This document shows, piece by piece, positions 57,101 to 64,000 of a stretch of 64,000 bases of DNA. Both the position numbers and the translations under genes were made by a program. Below the pieces are notes generated by a model. The model made no database searches. It was not told the DNA's origin and saw nothing but the letters and a program-made list of their open reading frames with translations. Each line of letters begins with the position of its first letter. The stretch's first letter is position 1. The DNA comes from Daphnia pulex (Eukaryota > Arthropoda > Branchiopoda > Diplostraca > Daphniidae): contig NC_060023.1 of the NCBI RefSeq assembly GCF_021134715.1, positions 12,028,001 through 12,092,000 on the forward strand, read 5' to 3'.

Positions 57101-60100
57101 GTAGAATTTGTGAATTGGGGGAAGTTACCGTCAGGTATTGCGGAGGTAAATTGTTGATGCCGATTCCACCCCAGAGATTGGTGGTGCTACCCACGTGATG
57201 GACCCGTTTCTGGTCCTTTTCCTTCTGGGTGTCGGCAAACTTGACGACCATCGGCGACGAGCATCCCTGTTTAAACATCAAATGAAATAAGAGAAACAAA
57301 GAGAAAAAGGATGAAAATGGGACACAGTCGTGAGGAAAACGAGACATTGAAACGTTTTTCTTCTTCTGTCGGGGAATGGAAGAGAATCAACGAGGTTAGT
57401 GCGGATGAGGTGACAAGACGGGTATAAGGTGGTGGTTGGTTGGGTGGTGGGGTGGACACTTACACACCTCCATCGTTTGTGAGTGATGCACGGTCTTGAT
57501 GGCAGTGACGGCAGACTGACGCGACGTGAACGTCACAAAAGCACATCCTAGGAAACGAGACACCAATCACCGACCAGAAACAAAAACAATTCAATTAAAG
57601 GAGCCGCGCCATCATCAGACAACGCCAAAACAGTCGACGTGTGTGCGCGCGCCTTTCAAAGAGCTCTGATTTTTTTACTCTGCGATCGTGTGTGTGTGGT
57701 CGACAACAACAAACAACGAGAGCAACAACAAACAGAGTAGAAAGAGTAGAAAAGGCAGAGAAAAAGAACAACAGCATTGCTTGTTTTAGAGTTATTTTAG
57801 ATTTTTTAGTTTTGGTGGGTTATTATTGTTAGTTGGTACGAGAAACGACCACTAGATGTCGCAGCGTGTAGTACGGATTAATTCGACGTTGATTGGAATC
57901 AAACGGGGGTAAAAAACAGTAGCCGGAACAAGGGAATTAAGTTAAAAAAACAATCAAAAAAGAAATAAATAATCAAAAGAAAAGGATGGAAGAAAAAGAA
58001 GAAGAGAAAAGAAAGAAAAACCTCGGCTGATGTTGTTGTTGTCGCGGAGGACGGTGCACTCCTCGATGGATCCGTAAGCGCTGAACATGATCCGCACGTC
58101 GTTCTCGCTGATTTTCTTCGACAACATTCCCACAAACAGTTTGCGCTCTGCCCATTGAATGGAAAAGAAGAAAAGAAAATGAAATTCAATTATCTCTCTC
58201 CTGGTCGTTGATATGTCGGGTCGTACCGTTGCGATTCTCGCTGTCGGCCGGCTTCATCTGGATCGGATGGTGCATCTAAATAATCATTTTCCCCCAACGT
58301 CAAATAGATATATAAATCAGCCCAACAAAGTTAATAAAAACACAAGAATAAGAAAGAAAAAAAAGGAATTTCATATTCGAAAAAGGGCGGGGGGGAGGCC
58401 AGGGCTTTGCCATTGGCTCTCATAAATCATGATTGTCTCCTAGACTCCTAGACTCTTACATGTAGAGCTGCCGGCGCTCTCTTACTATCCCTCCCACATG
58501 ATAGGAGCCAAAGTCACTTTATATTTATGATTTTTTTCCCCTCTCGCTCTTTTTATGCGATCAAAATAAATCAATAAAATGTCTCCTCTCGCCTGGCCCT
58601 CAGCTTGTCGGCGGCCATTACCCAGCCCGAAATCGATTTATTTCCAAATGACTTTGGAAATAGGAGAAGAAGAAAGATGGCGCCGATTAGATAACGAGAG
58701 ACAAACTTGTTCGTCTATTTTTAATTCGCCTAATTTAAATGATTGAGGCCATTTGCATCTTTCCCTTTTTTAAATTAAAAGAGGATCGACACCTGTGCCG
58801 GATGCTGCCGATCTAAAACTCCTCCCACTAACGAGGAGGGAGGAGACAGGTTCTGGCAATCACAAACGATTCGTCTTGATCGTCTGCTGCTCGTTGCGAG
58901 TCCCTTTGGGATTGAGATTGGGAGAGAGAGAAATTCCGGAATTCCGGACAGGAGACAAAAGAGACGAGCTAATTTCGATCCCTTTTTCTTATTTTTCTTT
59001 TCCCGTCACGTCCCGTCCCGTGAAGAAGAAAAAGTTGGCGTCCGTCCTCTGCTGGGTGAAGTTGAGACCCGGGCGGTGAACTTGACGACGCGGTTCATTA
59101 GGCAAATTGCGCTACTTCATCAAGTCCTCGTCCTCTTCGTCCCGTTGTTGTTTGTCTTATTCGAATTCCTGTCCCATTTGCTCCGACTTGGGAAATTGGG
59201 AAATAGAAAAATAGAAAAAAAGGCCAAATCAGCTGCTCACCCCACTCAACGTTTTGATGTTGTGCATGTCGTTTTGCGCCTGCAGGGCATCTTTGCGCTT
59301 GTAGAACGTGACGAAACAGCAACCTGACGAAATCAAAAAGATTCAAATTTAATATTTGCTCCGCTCTTTAACGCCATCGCGCTGGGACTCATAAAAACAA
59401 GAAGAAAAATGAAAAGCGCTCAACACGCCTCGGGGGATCCTTATCAAAAAGAATCAAAAAATTTGGGGAGGAACGAAAAAAATATGCCGAGTTGCGCCGG
59501 GGCGATAATGGACGTCGTCGTCGTCGTGGTTTGTAAGGGGAAAAAATGCACACAGGAGGTGGAATGGGGAGGGGGAAGCGGATTGATTCGAATCGATTGC
59601 GAGGGAGACAAAGAGCCTCGACACTCTCACAGCTGTTGAGAGGAGGAGGTAGTAGTCCCGGTTGCTTCTCTCGATGGATCGATAAGATCCGCTGGTCCGC
59701 AAACAGCCCCCAGCCTCTTTCTCCCTTCCCCTCTGTTTGGTCCGTCCTTTTTTTTATATGAAAAGATTGGGGTGGAGGAGGAGGAGAGACAACTTCCGCT
59801 TTTTTTCCAGGGGGGGAGGGGAGCTGAGCGGAGTAGCGACGGATTGTGTCATCGGCGACACATTTGCAGCCTGGCCAGCGTCCCCCCCAACTCCAAATGA
59901 CGGGCAAAAGGGACGCGGGAGAGAAAAGAATCGATACGCCCGTCGTCGTCTTTGCCCAGCGATTTTCATCTGCTGGCGTGATGAAAAGTGACGGACGGTG
60001 ACGGAGATTGGCCGTTGTCAAGGTGATGATGAAACGAAAATTTCCCTCTCAACTCGGGCCCCATTACATTTTCAAATGAAACGTCGTCGTCGTTGTCATG

Positions 60101-62966
60101 GCGACTGGGACATCTTGTCCATTTTTCCATCGGTCGACTCGTAACGATCCCGACATTTTGTCCCATTGGATGATGAAGATGATCCAAAAAAAAACGGAGA
60201 GGAGATGCTGCTGCTGCCGTTGAATTATTCTGGGCCTCGTCTATTATTCTGATTAGGTTTGATGCAATAACGTGTGGTGGTGGTGGCCAAGGGGAAAATG
60301 GCCACCAGGGAATGGGCACCAGGAGTCGAGTCACGTCACGTCTGCCGACTTGTTACTGGCCCAGCCAATTTGATTTCTTTCTTCCTTTTTTCTACTCGAC
60401 GTGTTGGTACTTGGCCGCTTGGGAAATTTGAACTTGACACGCGCGGAAAATTCGAAATTCCTCCCGACAAACAAAAACAAGAAACAAACAACCAAAAAGG
60501 CAACAACAAAAGGCGCAGAAATGAATAAATATCTCGACACACCGGAAATGAAAAGCTGCTGGTCTCCCCCTCCCCCACTCCCGCGAAAAAATAAAAAGAA
60601 AAAATCCCGGAGAGAAGAAGAGGATAGGGAGGGGGAGAGATAAGTCTGGGGATGCGAGCAATTCCCCAATGCGGAAGTGGATGCGAACGGGAGCGACTAG
60701 GAGGAGAAAAGAGAAGAGTTTTTTGGCCGAGGTTCCACATTTTTTCTTGTTCTTTAATGTTTTCGACTGGCGTCTGACGGAGGCTATTAGTGCCAAAGGG
60801 TCCACAACCCACCACCACCCTCACCCTTACCACCCTTCCTGAAAAGAGAGGATGGGTGTTGCAGTCTCAGCCAGGATCTTTACTCACACGGTAGGAGAGA
60901 CTTGGGCAATCGGCGCAACTACTCGACAAAATACCGAAATAGCTCATAGCCAAAGACGTTGGGTGGGTTGGGGGGTAGAGGAGAACGCTAGCTGACTGTG
61001 GCTGGCCCTTTTTTTCTGTTTCTTTGGCTGCCTGCCCATTTCATCCATCCATCCATCCATTCCATCCAGAGTTTACGTATACACACATTCTCTCTTCTTC
61101 TTCTTTCCTCTTTTCTTATATTTTTGGCATCTCCTTTTTTCTTTTTTCCTCTTCCGTCTTGAACTCCTTCCGTCCCGCATTTTTGTTTGAAACTGGGCAG
61201 GTACTTGCTACTGCTGGACGGGATATAGAAAGAAAAAGAAACTGGACTCGACCGGACCGATCTGTTTTTGTTAACCCTCCCTTGTCCATGCCCCTGCAGC
61301 CGGACTAACTGGGAAGAGGAGAGATGATGGAGGATGTTGGGATTCGAATCACGTCCGACACGGGCGTCAATCGAATTGGGCAACGAGTTTGGTAGGGGGA
61401 GGAGGGAGAACATGAAAGTTTCTTCTCCCCCTTACCAAGTCTGCCCGGCTGGAACTCTACCGGCGTGTGATGATGACGATGATTAACGTCGTCACGCGGG
61501 ACTAACTGTCTGTCCCCTCACCGGAGATGGAAGAAAAACGGACAAAACGGAATGAAATGGGCCGTCATTTTTTTACCTTTGCTCTGGCCGGAGATTTTGT
61601 CGCGGAGGACGTTGACCTGATGGACTTGTCCGTAATCTTCAAACATTTTGCGCAAATCATTTTCGTCCATCGAGCGCGGAATTTGGCCCACAAACATTTT
61701 GATGGCGTCGGGATCCGGCTGATCGGCCACACGTCCGTTCATCCTGTCGAGAAAAAAAGAAAATTAAAATTGTAAAACATCACCTGAACAAAGTTTAAAA
61801 ATAAAATTGAATTTCCCCCCTCCCTCAGTTTATGTTTAGAAAAAAGAAAAAGGGGACCGGACCCGGCCGCTCCCTGGTGCACATTGCACCGGTTCTCTTC
61901 TTCTCTCAGAGTGAGAGAAGAAGAGGAATTGTTTATAACTCGTATGTTGTGCACTGCGTTCCAAATTGTCGTGTTTGTTGCTTCTTCTTCTTTTTTACTT
62001 TTTTTTTGTACTTTTCTCAGTTTGTTGATTCAAGACGCCGAAATATTTCCTTCCCTCCCTCGCTGGCTGCTCAACAAGTTCCAAACGTGGAAAGAAAAAT
62101 TAATTTTGAATTTTGAATTTTTTCAATTTGGTAAGGAGAAGAAGAAATCCAGTACGGACCCGGTTGTTTAATATGCACAAAATGAGAAGGAGGAGAAATC
62201 AAAGGATAAGGAGAAAGAAAGAGGGTGGTGGGGTGATATGTACATATGCTGTGGGCCAACTGATTCGTTGGGTCGTTTGGGTGTCATACTATCTAGCATA
62301 TCCGTCCCGACATCAGATATCTCCTCGAATCCAATTACACCACCCACCAAAATTTTTCCCTTTTTTTTTTGTTTTCATTTTTTCATTTTAATTTTTCAAA
62401 TTGAAAAAAAAAGAAAAATTTTAAATTTCAATTAAAACGCATTCCTCTTTGATTCTTTTTCTCTTCTATTCTATCGATAGCCAAAACCGGAAATTGGCTC
62501 TAGCTGCTCATATCGATCGCTAATGTATTCAAATAGAAAAAAACAAATGACGCTGGTGGTTGGACCGATCAGCTGTGCCCAACGGTTCCAAACTTTTCCC
62601 AAACGGCCAAATACGAATCGATTTTTCCTTTTTTCTTTGACTTTTTAGTCGGCCGTTTTTGTGTGTCAGTTGTTATCTTACGAGATTATCAACCATCAGC
62701 TGACTGGGCCTTTATTTGTGTGTGTCTGTGTTTGTTTGGTGATAACCAAGTCAAACAAAAGTGGAGGGGGGGGGGGACTCAAAAACGCCAAAGTTAAATC
62801 AAAGTTGAAATCCCCCCAAAAAATGTTGGAAAATGTTTTGAGTGTTTTACCTTGCGGATGATGGTGAGTGATCGGCGGAACTGTTTGCGGATGTGGTCGT
62901 CTCTCCGTCGTGATTCTGCGGTGAGATCTTTCCGGCTAAAATATTCAATGAATTGAGCATCTCCAT
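54187..62966 (-). CDS. CELF: CELF/Bruno-like RNA-binding protein (three RRMs)
   Basis: Regulator of splicing, translation and mRNA decay that binds GU-rich RNA. At least 12 minus-strand exons. The first (62851-62966) gives [23 protein letters not shown]1 spans 61577-61743 ([20 protein letters not shown], then [15 protein letters not shown]) and 59241-59323 ([17 protein letters not shown]). Then [16 protein letters not shown] (58227-58275). RRM2 is in 58022-58147 ([20 protein letters not shown]) and about 57484-57546 ([18 protein letters not shown]), followed by [20 protein letters not shown]. The linker is low-complexity: Ala/Asn/Leu-rich exons at 57.0, 56.7, 56.5 and 55.95 kb, then a Gln/His run and a ten-Ala run (54.93-55.22 kb). 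RRM3 is 54389-54650 ([36 protein letters not shown]) plus 54187-54315 ([19 protein letters not shown]), ending [12 protein letters not shown]3 is nearly identical to vertebrate CELF1/2. Alternative promoters upstream are likely. Confidence 0.93.
55090..55135 (-). repeat. Gln/His-coding trinucleotide run in CELF linker
   Basis: Imperfect CAA/CAG/CAC run read on the minus strand as [12 protein letters not shown], with an Ala run nearby at about 54985-55015. Probably length-variable, in the linker between RRM2 and RRM3. Confidence 0.7.
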
Positions 62967-64000
62967 CTTTTGTCAGTTCTTTCTTTTTCTATAAGGAGGG
63001 GATCAAATTGGGGTTGAAGGCGTAACGGATGGCCAACAGACGACAGACACTAAACGGTGGCCGAACCGAACCGAATAAAAAGAAGAAGACACAATTTTTC
63101 TTTTGTTTCTTTTCTCACGCGTGGCGTGTCGTGTCCGTCGGCGGCGAGCAGAGAATCGAAATGAAAAAAACGGGAAAAAGAGACAAAAACGGCCAAAGTA
63201 AAGAGGATAAAGTTGGTTTGGCTATCAGCAGCAACCGAGAGAGTAGAGGCCGTCGAGATAACACGACGACAACGACAGTCGGACGATTTTTCGGTAAGGA
63301 GGGCCGGGGTGGGGTTGGGGGGGACCCGGAGAGGGAAATCACGTGACTCGGTTGATTGTCGCCGCCATTTGGGGAATTTGGGAAGAAAAAACAAAACAAA
63401 AACAACAACACCACCAACACTTTAACACACCACACACGCCACACACGGCACAGAGCAACACTTTTTGATTCGTCGGTTGGTCAGATGGTTGGTGGGGGGG
63501 AAATGGAAAACCCCCAAAAGTCACGTTCACGTTCACGCTGACGGTCACCGAAGTGAAAACATGACGAGTCCTCAAATTCTTCCTTTTTTTCTAATGACTC
63601 GACACTTTGGAGCCGGGACGACAACCAGAAATTGTTGGGTGTAGTAACGCGGACGAGCAAATACAGAAGAAGAAGTTGTTGAAACTGTTGTTGTTGTTGG
63701 GAGAGAGGAAGAGCCGAGAGAGAAGAAGAAACGTGTCCGTGTGCGTCGGTGGCGGGTGGGCGACTAAAAAACTGGGCGACTCGACTGCGATTCGACTCTA
63801 CACTATAGTACTCCCCCAGCCTGGCCCGTCTACGTAGTACCACCATGTCCGTCCTTTTTTTTTCCTAGAGAAGAGAGAGGAAACGGGTGGGGTGGGTGGG
63901 TGGAAGCTGCGGTGGTGGCGCTGCTGTCGATTCGCCCGCCAACATTCAAACAACTCTCCTCCTGATCCGCCCAATGTCAATTGCCTCTCTCTCCGTTTGT
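62967..64000. other. upstream of CELF, no gene recognised
   Basis: GA- and GT-rich sequence with short homopolymers. ORFs on both strands overlap each other and have low-complexity Lys/Arg or Ser/Pro content. It probably contains the CELF promoter or an upstream intron/UTR. Confidence 0.4.

Overview
The window looks like nuclear DNA of a branchiopod crustacean, most probably a Daphnia. The genes are arthropod-type and carry many short introns (about 60-90 bp). There is an insect/crustacean-style gustatory receptor, an IRE1-like pseudokinase of a kind I believe is multiplied in Daphnia, Tyr/Thr-rich YYT(E/K)A repeat proteins, and a TTAGG-type arthropod telomeric repeat. Species is inferred, not proven.

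Layout. 1.6-6.1 kb: two tandem S1A serine proteases on the minus strand. 9.1-12.6 kb: a broken IRE1-like pseudokinase, a complete six-transmembrane-type gustatory receptor, and a minus-strand tRNA-Thr(CGU) with an intron. 12.6-17 kb: no gene recognised. 17.0-34.3 kb: a dense run of conserved genes in alternating orientation: ELAPOR (+), WASHC1 (-), transketolase (+), THOC7 (-), ataxin-7 of SAGA (+) and TRMT10C/MRPP1 (-). They form tail-to-tail and head-to-head pairs. 34.3-38.7 kb: repeat-rich, with a diverged tandem duplication carrying opposed tRNA-like modules, a hAT-type MITE with an 8-bp target duplication, and one small spliced ORF of unknown nature. 38.76-49.15 kb: a roughly 10.4-kb inverted duplication (palindrome). 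49.3-51.7 kb: PRMT5 (-). 54.2-63 kb: a CELF/Bruno-like RNA-binding protein (-) spread over many exons.

The most unusual feature is the palindrome. Its two 5-kb arms are almost identical over most of their length. Each carries the same Tyr-rich repeat locus with the same nonsense and frameshift lesions, and the same two MITEs (one piggyBac-like at TTAA, one foldback element at TA). A 24-bp minisatellite encoding YYTAKSAE has 23 units in one arm and 12 in the other. The arms meet at a diverged centre made of short GTCGTGGCAATAGACA palindromes, a tRNA-like element and a short TTAGG array.

Functionally the conserved genes are housekeeping: pentose phosphate pathway (TKT), endosomal actin (WASHC1), lysosomal/endosomal membrane biology (ELAPOR), mRNA export (THOC7), chromatin deubiquitination (ATXN7), mitochondrial tRNA processing (TRMT10C), arginine methylation (PRMT5) and splicing/translation control (CELF). 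There is no evidence that they act as one unit. Exon limits come from reading splice sites and frames by eye; UTRs are not defined.
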